This document shows positions 43,312-52,418 of a stretch of 64,000 nt of DNA, in pieces; position 1 is the first letter of the stretch; each line of letters opens with the position of its first letter. Under the pieces are notes generated by a model. That model did not search any database. It was given only the letters and a program-made list of their open reading frames with translations, and was not told where the DNA came from. The stretch comes from Bradyrhizobium barranii subsp. apii (GTDB taxonomy: Bacteria > Pseudomonadota > Alphaproteobacteria > Rhizobiales > Xanthobacteraceae): contig NZ_CP096255.1 of the NCBI RefSeq assembly GCF_011516635.5, positions 8,071,501 through 8,135,500 on the forward strand, read 5' to 3'. A program made the position numbers and the translations under genes.

Positions 43312-45453
43312 ATGGTCGACGTCACCGCGGGACAGGGCGTAGGCAGCACGAACGCCGGCTTCCCGACCCTCACCGAGATCGGCAACATCCTCAAGCGCGG
43401 CGATATCGCGCTGGCGCTCGGCGTCCTCACCATCCTGGTGGTGCTGATCCTGCCGCTGCCCGCGATCGTGCTGGACCTGTTCCTGGCGATCTCGATCACG
43501 CTCTCGATCCTGATCCTGATGACGTCGCTGTTCATCCAGGCGCCACTGGAATTCTCCGCCTTCCCGACCGTCCTCTTGATCTCGACCATGCTGCGCCTGT
43601 CGCTGAACATGGCCTCGACCCGCCTGATCCTGTCGCACGGGCATGAGGGCACGGATGCCGCCGGTCACGTCATCGAAGCCTTCGGCAGCTTCGTGATGGG
43701 CGGCAATTTCGTCATCGGTATCATCGTCTTCGCCATCCTGATCATCGTCAACTTCGTCGTCATCACCAAGGGGTCGGGCCGTATCGCCGAAGTCGCCGCC
43801 CGCTTCCACCTCGACGCCATGCCCGGCAAGCAGATGGCGATCGACGCCGATCTCTCCGCCGGCCTGATCGACGAGAAGGTCGCCAAGCAGCGGCGCAAGG
43901 ATCTGGAGGACGAGAGCGGCTTCTTCGGCGCCATGGACGGTGCCTCCAAATTCGTCCGCGGCGATGCCATCGCGGGCCTTTTGATCGTCTTCATCAACAT
44001 CGTCGGCGGCATGATCATCGGTGTCGCGCAGCAAGGCCTCTCCTTCGCCGATGCCGGGCGCAGCTACACGCTGCTGACCGTCGGTGACGGCCTCGTCACC
44101 CAGGTGCCGGCGCTGATCGTTTCGACCGCGGCCGGCCTGCTCGTCTCCAAGGCCGGCGTGTCCGGCGCCGCCGACAAGGCGCTGATGAAACAGTTCTCCG
44201 GCTATCCGCAGGCGCTGGCGATGTCCGCGGCGGTCATGCTGGTGCTGGCGGCGCTGCCGGGTATCCCGACCATCCCCTTCCTGGCGCTCGGCGGCGGCGC
44301 CGGTGCGCTCGCCTGGCACGCCCGCAACCGCAACCGGGCGACTGCCAGGGCTGACGAAGTTGCAAAGACCGCACCCGCTCCGGGAACGCCGGGTTCACCT
44401 GGCGCCGCTGCGGCCGAAGAGCCGATCTCCGCCGCGCTCAAGATCGACGATCTCAAGATCGAGCTCGGCTATGCGCTACTGCCGCTCGTCAACGGCCCTG
44501 ATGGCACCGACCGCCTCACTGAGCAGATCAAGGCGCTGCGCCGCTCGCTCGCGATCGAGATGGGCTTTGTGATGCCCGCCGTGCGCATCCTCGATAACGT
44601 CCAGCTCGAAGCCAACACCTACATCATCAAGATCAAGGAAGTGGACGCCGGCACCGGCAAGATCTGGCCGAACCAGTTCATGGTCATGGACCCCGGCGGC
44701 AGCCAGGTGCAGGTGCCCGGCATCCATACCACCGAGCCGACCTTCGGCCTGCCCGCAACCTGGGTCGATGCCAGCCTCAAGGAAGAAGCCTCGCTCAAGG
44801 GCTACACCGTCGTCGACGCCGCGACCGTGCTCTCGACCCACCTCACCGAGCTGCTCAAGGCCAACATGTCGGACCTGCTCTCCTACGGCGAGGTGCAGAA
44901 GCTGCTCAAGGAGCTGCCGAAGGAGCAGGGCGAACTGGTCAAGGACATCGTGCCGGGCCAGGTCACGGTCTCCGGCATCCAGCGCGTGCTGCAGCTGCTG
45001 CTCGCCGAGCGCATCTCGATCCGCGACCTCTCGACCATCCTGGAAGGCATCGCCGACTCGCTCGCCTTCTCGCGCAATCCCGCGACCATGGTCGAGCATG
45101 TCCGCGCCCGCCTCGCGCGGCAGATCTGCGCGCAGAACACCTCCTACAGCGGCTATCTGCCGCTGATCGCGCTGTCGGCGCGGTGGGAACAGGCCTTCGC
45201 CGAATCCATCATCGGCCAGGGCGAGGAACGCAGCCTCGCGATGCAGCCCTCGAAGCTGTCGGAATTCATGACCGGCGTGCGCGAGGCCTTCGAGCGCGCC
45301 GCGCGCGAAGGCGAGGCGCCGGTGCTGGTCACGTCTGCGGCAATTCGTCCCTTCGTACGCTCCCTCGTCGAGCGGTTCCGGGCCCAGACGACGGTGCTGT
45401 CGCAGGCTGAAATCCACCCCAGGGCGAGATTGAAAACGGTCGGAAGCATCTGA
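43312..45453 (+). CDS. flhA: Flagellar biosynthesis protein FlhA
   Basis: A 713-residue core component of the flagellar type III export gate in the inner membrane. The N-terminal half has about eight hydrophobic segments (IALALGVLTILVVLILPLPAIVLDLFLAISITLSILIL). The conserved cytoplasmic FHIPEP-type loop follows: LRLSLNMASTRLILSHGHEGTDAAGHVIEAFG and AEVAARFHLDAMPGKQMAIDADL. The C-terminal cytoplasmic half ends in a platform domain for chaperones. GGGGGAG (43297-43303) supports the ATG at 43312; a GTG at 43210 with its own GGGAGG would add 34 low-complexity residues. A CtrA-like box lies upstream. Confidence 0.96.
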   Translation: MVDVTAGQGVGSTNAGFPTLTEIGNILKRGDIALALGVLTILVVLILPLPAIVLDLFLAISITLSILILMTSLFIQAPLEFSAFPTVLLISTMLRLSLNMASTRLILSHGHEGTDAAGHVIEAFGSFVMGGNFVIGIIVFAILIIVNFVVITKGSGRIAEVAARFHLDAMPGKQMAIDADLSAGLIDEKVAKQRRKDLEDESGFFGAMDGASKFVRGDAIAGLLIVFINIVGGMIIGVAQQGLSFADAGRSYTLLTVGDGLVTQVPALIVSTAAGLLVSKAGVSGAADKALMKQFSGYPQALAMSAAVMLVLAALPGIPTIPFLALGGGAGALAWHARNRNRATARADEVAKTAPAPGTPGSPGAAAAEEPISAALKIDDLKIELGYALLPLVNGPDGTDRLTEQIKALRRSLAIEMGFVMPAVRILDNVQLEANTYIIKIKEVDAGTGKIWPNQFMVMDPGGSQVQVPGIHTTEPTFGLPATWVDASLKEEASLKGYTVVDAATVLSTHLTELLKANMSDLLSYGEVQKLLKELPKEQGELVKDIVPGQVTVSGIQRVLQLLLAERISIRDLSTILEGIADSLAFSRNPATMVEHVRARLARQICAQNTSYSGYLPLIALSARWEQAFAESIIGQGEERSLAMQPSKLSEFMTGVREAFERAAREGEAPVLVTSAAIRPFVRSLVERFRAQTTVLSQAEIHPRARLKTVGSI

Positions 45454-45509
45454 TTTGCCTTAAGAAGCCGTATGTTTTTCGGCCACAGGCAAATGGTTTT
45501 TGAGCTCCT

Positions 45510-45542
45510 GGCGCCTTGTCGACCAAATGCAAACAAGGCGCC
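45510..45542 (+). terminator. Hairpin after flhA
   Basis: Perfect inverted repeat GGCGCCTTGT / ACAAGGCGCC with a 13-base loop, 57 bp after the flhA stop. No T-run follows, so it may be a weak or factor-assisted terminator. Confidence 0.45.
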
Positions 45543-45573
45543 TCGCAAGCACATTACACCTTTGAAATAATTA

Positions 45574-45674
45574 TATAATCGAACGATTGAGGGGTCGCTT
45601 TCGATCGCGATCTTTCACGTCCTGTCACGCTCTTGTGATCGCCCCTTGGGAACGAATCCCCCCAATACCAGGTT
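45574..45674 (+). promoter_or_regulatory. Candidate promoters of the 67-residue protein gene
   Basis: Two candidates are seen. TATAAT at 45574-45579 lies in an AT-rich island without a good -35. GGAAC at 45649-45653, 17 bases, then GGTT at 45671-45674 is close to the general-stress EcfG type (GGAAC-N16/17-CGTT). Both point toward the downstream small gene. Transcripts from the first would contain CCCCAA/TTGGGG arms near 45660-45682. Confidence 0.35.
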
Positions 45675-45747
45675 GTTGGGGACCGGAAGCATGAACCTCC
45701 CCCAACGGGTAGCGACTACTTCGGGTAGATGGCGGCAGGAGCCTTCC

Positions 45748-45951
45748 ATGAACCACTCGATTTACAGCGCTGATCGCTTGACCCACTTGAAAATCGTGGT
45801 CGTAGCCCTCGTCGCCGGCATCGCGGTGGCAGGCTTCGGCATCACGGCGGCGCGCACGGGTTCGGACGAAGGCCTGACCCAGACCGCCCGCGTCATCAAG
45901 GCCGGCAAGCCGGTTGTTATCACCAGCTCGAACGCATCCCTCGTTCGATAA
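45748..45951 (+). CDS. Small single-pass membrane protein, conserved hypothetical
   Basis: A 67-residue protein starting MNHSIYSADRLTHLKIVVVA. One membrane helix or uncleaved signal (IVVVALVAGIAVAGFGITAA) is followed by a short basic exported tail (TARVIKAGKPVVITSSNASLVR). The start at 45748 follows CAGGAG, leaving a 5' region of over 70 bases with hairpin potential. A terminator hairpin follows the gene. It resembles small proteins with conserved N-termini in Bradyrhizobium; the function is unknown. Confidence 0.75.
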   Translation: MNHSIYSADRLTHLKIVVVALVAGIAVAGFGITAARTGSDEGLTQTARVIKAGKPVVITSSNASLVR

Positions 45952-46049
45952 GGAGATTTGACGAGTTTTGTGAATTCACGCGGCTCTTTACCAGCCCCCC
46001 AAAGTCGCCACGTGGATATGTAGACGACCCCAACCCCAAGTCGACTACG

Positions 46050-46078
46050 GAAAGCGCCCGCCCCCCACGGGCGCTTTC
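46050..46078 (+). terminator. Rho-independent-like terminator after the small membrane protein gene
   Basis: Perfect 11-bp stem GAAAGCGCCCG / CGGGCGCTTTC with a 7-base loop, then TCTCATGTCT. It is a strong GC hairpin with only a short pyrimidine tail. Confidence 0.75.
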
Positions 46079-46095
46079 TCATGTCTGGGGTACCT

Positions 46096-46175
46096 CGTCA
46101 TTGCGAGCGTAGCGAAGCAATCCAGACTGTCGCCGCGGAAAGATTCTGGATTGCTTCGCTACGCTCGCAATGACG
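46096..46175. repeat. Palindromic intergenic repeat, family 2, copy 2
   Basis: Nearly identical to 28194-28273. Its arms are CGTCATTGCGAGCGTAGCG and CGCTACGCTCGCAATGACG, with inner GAAGCAATCCAG/CTGGATTGCTTC. The arm changes are compensatory (GTAGC with GCTAC), which suggests selection or copying as a hairpin. Confidence 0.88.
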
Positions 46176-46221
46176 GAGCAATTGGCACAGCCGCGATCCT
46201 CCAACCAGCCCCGATCAAATT

Positions 46222-47442
46222 CTACCGCGCCCCATAAGTCGGCGGCGGCGCCTGGACCGTCGGTGCTGCCGCAGCGAAGAGCTCGGCCTTGCTACCGGTG
46301 AGCGGCGGGTAGATGCGCTTGCAGTTGATGGTCTGCTTGGTCGCCTTTGCGGCCGCGCCAGTGGTGCGAACCTCGCGATCCCACCCTTCGGTATAGAGCG
46401 CGCCCCAGCCTCCGAGGTCGAGCACGGTCACGTACCAGTCGATGCGCAGCGGCAGCATCGGCAGGCCCGCGAGATCAGCCACGACGTTGTGACCGGCGAA
46501 GCGGCCCATGGGACGGGCGAACTGGCAGGACATCACCGTCGGATGCAGTCCGTCGACCACGCTCGAGGCGACATCGCCGGCGGCGAACACGCCCGGCACA
46601 TCGGCAACCCGCATGAAAGGATCGACCAGCAGGCGGCCGAGGCGATCGCGCGCGCCCGCGAAGCTCTCGGCCAGCCGGCTCGCGCGCATCCCGGCGCACC
46701 AGATCACGGTCTGCGCCGGGATGAATTCACCCGAGCTCAGGTGCATGCCGGCAGCCTCGACGGACACGACGCGCACGCCAAGCCGCGTCTCGACGTCGAG
46801 CGAGGCCAAAGCCGTCTCGATGACGGGACGCGCATGCGCGCCGATGGTGGCGCCGACCGCAGGGTTGGGATCGACCAGGACGATGCGGCGGCTGCCGGTG
46901 ATGCCGGCGCGCGCCAGCCTGTCCGGCATCTCGGCCGCGACCTCGATGCCGGTGAATCCGGCGCCAACCACCACGACCGTCGAGCGCCCCGGCGAGGGCG
47001 CGCTGTGTCCGAGCGAGACGAGATGATTTTCGAGGATGAGCGCGGCGGCATAGGTATCGACATCGAAAGCATGCTCGGCAAGGCCGGGGATGGCGGGACG
47101 CATCACTTCGCTGCCGAGCGCCAGCACCAGGCGGTCGTAGCTCAGCGTCTCCTCGCCGCTGCTCGTGACAAGCGAAATCTCGCGCCGTGACGGGTCGATG
47201 GCTTCGACCTCGCCAATGCCATGAGTGACGCCGATCGGATCGAGCAGTTGCGGCAACGGCAGCGCGACCTCGCTGAGGTCGGCCTCGTAATTGCGCACCC
47301 GGATGTTGTGATAGGGATTGCGATCGACGACACGGATCTCGACGTCACGGCCGGCCGCGCCGATCTCGTCGCGCTTGCGCGCGGCGCCGATGGCCGCCCA
47401 CAGACCCGCAAACCCCGCGCCGAGCACGACGATACGCGCCAT
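46222..47442 (-). CDS. Type II NADH dehydrogenase-like FAD oxidoreductase
   Basis: A 406-residue pyridine nucleotide-disulfide oxidoreductase-type flavoprotein. The FAD motif VVLGAGFAGLWAAIGAA is at the N-terminus. A second dinucleotide motif, VVVVGAGFTGIEVAAE (residues about 158-173), binds NAD(P)H. GVFAAGDVASSVVDGLHPTVMSCQFA matches the end of the FAD domain. It is probably a peripheral-membrane NADH:quinone oxidoreductase without proton pumping. The start at 47442 is the first residue of the FAD fold; upstream codons are not conserved-looking. Its neighbour upstream is an AraC-type regulator. Confidence 0.88.
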   Translation of the reverse strand: MARIVVLGAGFAGLWAAIGAARKRDEIGAAGRDVEIRVVDRNPYHNIRVRNYEADLSEVALPLPQLLDPIGVTHGIGEVEAIDPSRREISLVTSSGEETLSYDRLVLALGSEVMRPAIPGLAEHAFDVDTYAAALILENHLVSLGHSAPSPGRSTVVVVGAGFTGIEVAAEMPDRLARAGITGSRRIVLVDPNPAVGATIGAHARPVIETALASLDVETRLGVRVVSVEAAGMHLSSGEFIPAQTVIWCAGMRASRLAESFAGARDRLGRLLVDPFMRVADVPGVFAAGDVASSVVDGLHPTVMSCQFARPMGRFAGHNVVADLAGLPMLPLRIDWYVTVLDLGGWGALYTEGWDREVRTTGAAAKATKQTINCKRIYPPLTGSKAELFAAAAPTVQAPPPTYGAR

Positions 47443-47557
47443 GTCCGTATACTGCCTTGTCCAAGAATTCCGGCGAACTGCCCGCGCGGGCAGATATAAC
47501 TCATTCGCCCGGATCGACCAACTGCGGCGGCGCCGCTCCGCTGCATAAGATCGCGGC

Positions 47558-48517
47558 TCAGGCCTCGCGCAGCTCCGACGGCGTCGCGCCAAAACGCTTG
47601 CGGAAGGCGCGGTTGAAATAGGACAGGTCGGAGAAGCCCGAGGAATGCGCGATGTCGCTGATCTTGCGCGCCCTCGCGCGGGGATCGCCGAGCAGCTTGC
47701 GCGCCAGCACCAGGCGCTGCTCCAGCACGAATTCGGTGAAGGTCGTGCCGGCCTGCTCGAACAAGCGTTGCGCCTGGCGCGCGCTGAGCCCTGAGCGCGT
47801 CGCGATCTCGGACAGACAGAGATCGTTGCGGCCGAGCGCGGCCATCACGTCGGCACGCATGAGATCGAGACGGGCCGCCGCATGTCCGCGACCGCGCGCA
47901 AGGCTTGCATGCTCCGCATCGGTGCCGAGCAGCAGGCCGACGAGATCGATCACGTGCTGCGCGGTCAGGCGCTGGCCGACGGCGTCGAGATGCGGCGCGT
48001 GATTGGCGGCGAGTGCGTGGTAGCGGAAGATCGTCTCGGCCACCGCGCCATCCGAGAGCACTTGCGACAGCTTGTCCTCGGCACGCGGATTGATGTCGAG
48101 CAGCGCGCGGCGCGGCATGCGGATGCTGGTGAAGCGATCTTCCTGGGTGTGGCCGACGGTGCCGGTGACGCCCATGTCGACGAGCACCATCTGCGCGGGC
48201 GCAAGCTCGACGGTGTGGCCGTTCTGCCCGACGCGGACGAGACCCGCATGCGCGGCGATCAGGACGAGATCGTCGCTGCCGTCGGCCAGATGGCTCTGCG
48301 TGCGCGAATATTGCGCGGAGGCACCTTCGGGAATGGCCAACGCGATATTGTCGACCACGCTGACCTGGAGCCGGCAATCGATGCTGTCGCCATGGCTCGG
48401 CCCGACGTCGAGGCCGCAGGGACCGAAGGCGCGCTCGCGCCAATGTTCGAAGGCCGGACCATGCGGAAGGCCCGCATATTGGTGGACGAAGATGCCCGGC
48501 GTCTTAGCTGCATCCAT
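47558..48517 (-). CDS. AraC-family transcriptional regulator
   Basis: A 319-residue regulator. The N-terminal two thirds form a ligand/cupin-like AraC_binding_2 domain (EHWRERAFGPCGLDVGP, FTSIRMPRRALLDINPRAEDKLS). The C-terminal part has two helix-turn-helix motifs (LSEIATRSGLSARQAQRLFEQAGTTFTEFVLEQRL and ISDIAHSSGFSDLSYFNRAFRKRFGATPSE). The start at 48517 (MDAAKTPG) leaves the family core intact. It may regulate the NADH dehydrogenase-like gene, 115 bp downstream on the same strand. Confidence 0.9.
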   Translation of the reverse strand: MDAAKTPGIFVHQYAGLPHGPAFEHWRERAFGPCGLDVGPSHGDSIDCRLQVSVVDNIALAIPEGASAQYSRTQSHLADGSDDLVLIAAHAGLVRVGQNGHTVELAPAQMVLVDMGVTGTVGHTQEDRFTSIRMPRRALLDINPRAEDKLSQVLSDGAVAETIFRYHALAANHAPHLDAVGQRLTAQHVIDLVGLLLGTDAEHASLARGRGHAAARLDLMRADVMAALGRNDLCLSEIATRSGLSARQAQRLFEQAGTTFTEFVLEQRLVLARKLLGDPRARARKISDIAHSSGFSDLSYFNRAFRKRFGATPSELREA

Positions 48518-48679
48518 CTGACTTCTAGCCCCTTTTCCGGCGCCATGATGTGCGGCGCCGAGTGCAAATTCCGGGCATTTGACGCCGTGGATTGCGGGGA
48601 GGTTCAACGCGGGAGTGGATTCGGCGGGACTTGTCGGGTTGCGACGACTGGACGGACCTTGGCGACGATCGAGCGCCGT

Positions 48680-48714
48680 GTAGCCCGGGTTGCGCTGCGC
48701 TCCATCCGGGCTAC
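48680..48714. repeat. Short palindromic repeat GTAGCCCGG
   Basis: Inverted repeat GTAGCCCGG / CCGGGCTAC around a GCGCTGCGCTCC core, near the 3' end of the anti-sigma gene. The same short element is widespread in Bradyrhizobium intergenic DNA. Confidence 0.7.
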
Positions 48715-48727
48715 GGCGCTACGACAC

Positions 48728-49788
48728 CTACTTCTTCGCGGGCGCCTGCGGCTGAGACGGCGGCACGGTCTCGATCAGCTTGCCGGAAAACACCGGAGCC
48801 GAGGTCGGCTGGCCGTTGGGCGAGCCGCCGGCCTGCTCGACGGTGACGGCGTAGGTCGCACCGTTGACGACCTCGGGATCGAAGGAGCCGAGCACTGGGC
48901 GCGCGGTGAAATCGCCCGCGCCAATCACGCCGAGCGAGCGCGGACGCGGCAGCTTGTCGGAGATCAGCAGAGCTCGAAGCTCTTGCCGGCCTCTGGGGTC
49001 GCGCCGACCTTGCGCACGGTGAAATTCCGCGTCGCGCCGTCGACGGTGAGGATGAAGGCGGGACCGCCGCCCTGGCCCTGCAGCAGCGCGACATATTGCG
49101 CAGCAGCCGTGAGCGGCGCCGCCGGCGTCTTCACTTCCACCGTCTGGATGCGCGGCGCCGGACGCAAGCTGCCCGGCAGCGCATCGGGCTGGAAGATCTG
49201 AAGCGACAGCGTCACCAGCAGTGCCGCCGCAAGCGCGCCCACGGCGGAGGCGATGGTGCGCCAGCGTTTCACGCGGCTCTCGAGCCGGATCACGTTGCTG
49301 TTGTCGGCGACCGGCGCCGGCGGCGCGCGCGCGACGTCAGGATCGGGCGCATGGACCTGCGGCATGAATATCGGCGCGATGTCGGGAAGCGCATCGGGTG
49401 CCGGCCGCACCGTCCCGGGCTGCTCTGCTTCGGAAGGCTGCAGCTCCGGTTGCGGCGCGACGTCCGGTGCCAGCTCGGGCGGTGCAGCTTCGATCGAGGA
49501 GAATTCCGGCACAGGTGGCGGCGGCGGCGAAGCTTCCGGCGCAGGCGTCTCCTGCGCAAAGTCCGTCCGCGCAAGCTCGGACCGGATGTTCTCCCACACG
49601 ATCGGACGCGGCTCGACCGAGCCGACCATCTGGTTGAGGACGCCGAGCCGGTAAGCCCAGGCCTGCACGACATCGGCGAACGCCTTGTCCACGGCCATCA
49701 TGGTCTCGACCTGCGCGCGCTCACTGGCGTCGAGCGTACCGAGCGCATATTCCGCGGCGAGCGCGATATGGTCCTCCGTGTAGGCCAT
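48728..49788 (-). pseudogene. Anti-sigma factor RskA-like, frameshifted
   Basis: Partner of the ECF sigma factor. From the ATG at 49788 the frame codes an N-terminal sigma-binding part (MAYTEDHIALAAEYALGTLD), a Pro/Ala-rich linker, a membrane helix (TIASAVGALAAALLVTLSLQIF) and the start of the RskA extracytoplasmic domain. A stop ends it at 48964 (SFELC). The rest continues in another frame as ISDKLPRPRSLGVIGAGDFTARPVLGSF to 48728. Inserting one C on the + strand next to 48968 restores SFELWLISDKLPRPRSLG, the RskA-family pattern. Loss of the outer domain could disturb sigma control, unless the lesion is a sequence error. It lies 37 bp from the sigma gene. Confidence 0.82.
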
Positions 49789-49825
49789 CACTTGCAGTCC
49801 AGAACCACCCTCACAATGCGAGCCA

Positions 49826-50371
49826 TCATAGTCCGAGGCACTCGCGGATATCCAACATGCTGCGCCGGAGCCACGTCTTCACCGTGTTGACGGGCGCGGC
49901 GAATTTTTCCGCCAATTGCTCGCGGCTCCAGCCGTTATAATAGGCGAGAAGCACGAGCCTCTGACGATCCGGCTCGAGCCGGCCGATGCATTCCAGGAGC
50001 CGCTTCAACTCCTCGGTCATCTCCCTCCGCGCCAGCGGATCGGGGCTGTCGGCAGCGACTTCCATCGCCTGCGGCTCTTCCTCGATGGAGACTTCCGTCT
50101 TCTTGCGCACGATGTCGATGGCGCGGTTGCGCGCGATCGATGCCATCCATGTGATCGGCGACGACAAGGCCGGATTGAACTGGCCGGCACCGTTCCAGAT
50201 CTTGACGTAGGTCTCCTGAATGACCTCCTCTGCGAGATCCTGTCGGCGCAAGATACGGAGCACGACGCCATAGAGTTTCGCGCGCGTGGCGACGTAGAGG
50301 CGCTCGAACGCGGCCTGATCGCCCCTGGCGACCTCCCCAATCAGCCCGACCAGCTCTGCTGGCGTCAGCAT
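49826..50371 (-). CDS. ECF sigma-70 factor (SigK-like)
   Basis: A 181-residue alternative sigma factor. Region 2 is AAFERLYVATRAKLYGVVLRILRRQDLAEEVIQETYVKIWNGA followed by WMASIARNRAIDIVRKK. Region 4 is LEPDRQRLVLLAYYNGWSREQLAEKFAAPVNTVKTWLRRSMLDIRE. It pairs with the anti-sigma gene downstream, likely an operon for an envelope or stress response. No autoregulatory promoter could be identified with confidence. Confidence 0.93.
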   Translation of the reverse strand: MLTPAELVGLIGEVARGDQAAFERLYVATRAKLYGVVLRILRRQDLAEEVIQETYVKIWNGAGQFNPALSSPITWMASIARNRAIDIVRKKTEVSIEEEPQAMEVAADSPDPLARREMTEELKRLLECIGRLEPDRQRLVLLAYYNGWSREQLAEKFAAPVNTVKTWLRRSMLDIRECLGL

Positions 50372-50489
50372 TCAGCCCCCCACGCACGGCCTGTCGCGTT
50401 CCGCGCGGGCCCTGGCACTCCGCTACCATAGCGCGCGGCAAAGCCCATCACCAAGGGGCGGCGCGCCACACTGTGGATAGCAAACGCGA

Positions 50490-50514
50490 AACCCGGACCT
50501 TGCGGGTCCGGGTT
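50490..50514 (-). terminator. Terminator hairpin after fliJ
   Basis: Perfect 10-bp stem AACCCGGACC / GGTCCGGGTT with a 5-base loop, 38 bp past the fliJ stop. On the minus strand it is followed by TCGCGTTTGC. It separates fliI-fliJ from the sigma factor gene. Confidence 0.7.
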
Positions 50515-50551
50515 CGACGAATTCTCGGCTGTTGGACCGCTGGCTGCGCCG

Positions 50552-50971
50552 TCAGGCCACGGCGCCGATGCGGGCGCGCATCAGGCCGATGCTGTCGAGG
50601 TCGGCCTGCTCGCGGGCGTTTTCTTCGGCGCGCTCGCGGGCCTGGTCACGCTCGTCGAGGAGCTCGACCTTCTTCAGTTCCTCGAAGGCTTCGGCCAGCG
50701 CGGCCTTGGCTTCGTCGAGCTGGCCCTTCAGTTCGTCGGCCGAGCGGGTCAGGTTCTCGCGGCGCTGAATCGCGGCCTTGGCATAGGTCGGATAAGCGAA
50801 GTGCGAGGGATCGTTGATCCCGGCACGCTCCTGCTCGGTCGTGATCTCGCGTTCAAGATCGGTCGACATCCGCTGGAAGTCGGCGATCATGGTCTCGATC
50901 TGAGTGACCCGGCGGCGCTTCTCGTCGACCTGAAATTTCTTCAGGCAGATGAGGGTATCACGTGACTTCAT
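50552..50971 (-). CDS. fliJ: Flagellar export protein FliJ
   Basis: A 139-residue helical protein, predicted to form an antiparallel coiled coil (VDEKRRRVTQIETMIADFQRMSTDLEREI and QRRENLTRSADELKGQLDEAKAALAEAFEELKKVE). FliJ is the central stalk of the flagellar export ATPase and escorts export chaperones. It follows fliI by 121 bp on the same strand, as in other Rhizobiales. Confidence 0.92.
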   Translation of the reverse strand: MKSRDTLICLKKFQVDEKRRRVTQIETMIADFQRMSTDLEREITTEQERAGINDPSHFAYPTYAKAAIQRRENLTRSADELKGQLDEAKAALAEAFEELKKVELLDERDQARERAEENAREQADLDSIGLMRARIGAVA

Positions 50972-51092
50972 CGACTCATACTCCCCAGAAGTCCCCTGGC
51001 TGCACGTGGGACGTCACCGGTCTCCCCACAGGCCCAATTTGGGCCAAGACCGGCTCTGCTACTCTGTGAGAGCGGATGATGACCTGACAAAG

Positions 51093-52418
51093 TTAGCGTT
51101 CCGTTTCCAAATCACCGAGGATTTGCGCCAACTGGCGGTAGCCGTCCGCCAGTGATGCATTTTCGTCCTTGCGCTGGCGCAGGAACGCCTCCAGCGGCTC
51201 GTGCAGCCGGATCGCCTCGTCGACCTCGGGGCTGGAGCCGGCCCGGTAGGCCCCGAGCCGGATCAATTCCTCCATGTCGGCATAGGTCGCCATCACCTGG
51301 CGCGCCCGCTGGATGGTCGGCCAGAACTGCGGATCGGCCGATTTCGGCATGGTGCGGGAGACGGATTTGAGGATGTTGATGGCGGGGTAGCGGCCGCGCT
51401 CGGCGATCGAGCGCTGCATCACGATATGGCCGTCGAGGATGCCGCGGACGGCATCCGCAATCGGCTCGTTATGATCGTCGCCGTCGACCAGCACCGTGAA
51501 GATCGCGGTGATCGCCCCCTCGCCCAGGCCCGGCCCCGCGCGCTCCAGAAGCTTCGGCAGCTCGGTGAACACGGTCGGCGTGTAGCCCTTGGCGGTCGGC
51601 GGCTCGCCGGCGGACAGGCCGATCTCGCGCTGGGCCATGGCGAAACGCGTCACCGAGTCCATCAGGCAGAGCACGTCCTTGTCCTCGTCGCGGAAATATT
51701 CGGCCACCGCGAGCGTCAGATAGGCGGCTTGGCGCCGCATCAGCGCCGGCTCGTCCGAGGTTGCGACCACCACGACCGAGCGCGCCAGGCCCTCCTCGCC
51801 GAGATCGTCCTGCAGGAATTCCTGGACCTCGCGGCCGCGTTCGCCGATCAGCCCGATGACGCTGACCGCGGCATCGACGTTACGCGCGAGCATTGACAGC
51901 AGCACCGATTTGCCGACGCCGGACCCTGCGAAAATGCCCATGCGCTGGCCGCGGCAGCAGGTGAGGAACGTGTTCATCGCGCGCACGCCGAGATCGAGCG
52001 GGGCGCCGACACGCTTGCGCGAATGCGCCGGCGGCGGCGAATTTCGGTATGGCATCGGCGCCGGGCCCTGCGGCAATGGCCCCTTGCCGTCGATCGGTTC
52101 GCCCAGCGCGTTGACGACGCGGCCGAGCCAGGCCGATGACGGACGCACTTGATTGGCGGCATTGGCGATGACGGCCTTGCAGCCGCGGCGCACCCCGTCC
52201 AGGCCGGCGAACGGCATCACGACAGCGTTGTTGCCGGAGAAGCCGATCACCTCGCAGGGAATGGAACGGTTCGCGCCGGTCTCGATCACGAGCCGCGCAC
52301 CGACCGACATCGCGTGAATGGGTCCGGCCACTTCAACCATCAGGCCGCGAACGCCGACCACGCGGCCATAGATGTTGACGCCGTCGATGTCGCCGATCTG
52401 TTCGGCCAGAGCCTTCAT
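51093..52418 (-). CDS. fliI: Flagellum-specific ATP synthase FliI
   Basis: A 441-residue ATPase of the flagellar type III export apparatus, related to F1 beta subunits. Walker A is FAGSGVGKSVLL (near 170). A Walker B-like strand (DVLCLMDSVTRFA) and GYTPTVFTELPKLLERAGPG follow, then SVSRTMP near the C-terminal domain. It forms a hexamer at the membrane with FliJ. It is divergent from ctrA across a 431-bp region. Confidence 0.96.
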   Translation of the reverse strand: MKALAEQIGDIDGVNIYGRVVGVRGLMVEVAGPIHAMSVGARLVIETGANRSIPCEVIGFSGNNAVVMPFAGLDGVRRGCKAVIANAANQVRPSSAWLGRVVNALGEPIDGKGPLPQGPAPMPYRNSPPPAHSRKRVGAPLDLGVRAMNTFLTCCRGQRMGIFAGSGVGKSVLLSMLARNVDAAVSVIGLIGERGREVQEFLQDDLGEEGLARSVVVVATSDEPALMRRQAAYLTLAVAEYFRDEDKDVLCLMDSVTRFAMAQREIGLSAGEPPTAKGYTPTVFTELPKLLERAGPGLGEGAITAIFTVLVDGDDHNEPIADAVRGILDGHIVMQRSIAERGRYPAINILKSVSRTMPKSADPQFWPTIQRARQVMATYADMEELIRLGAYRAGSSPEVDEAIRLHEPLEAFLRQRKDENASLADGYRQLAQILGDLETER

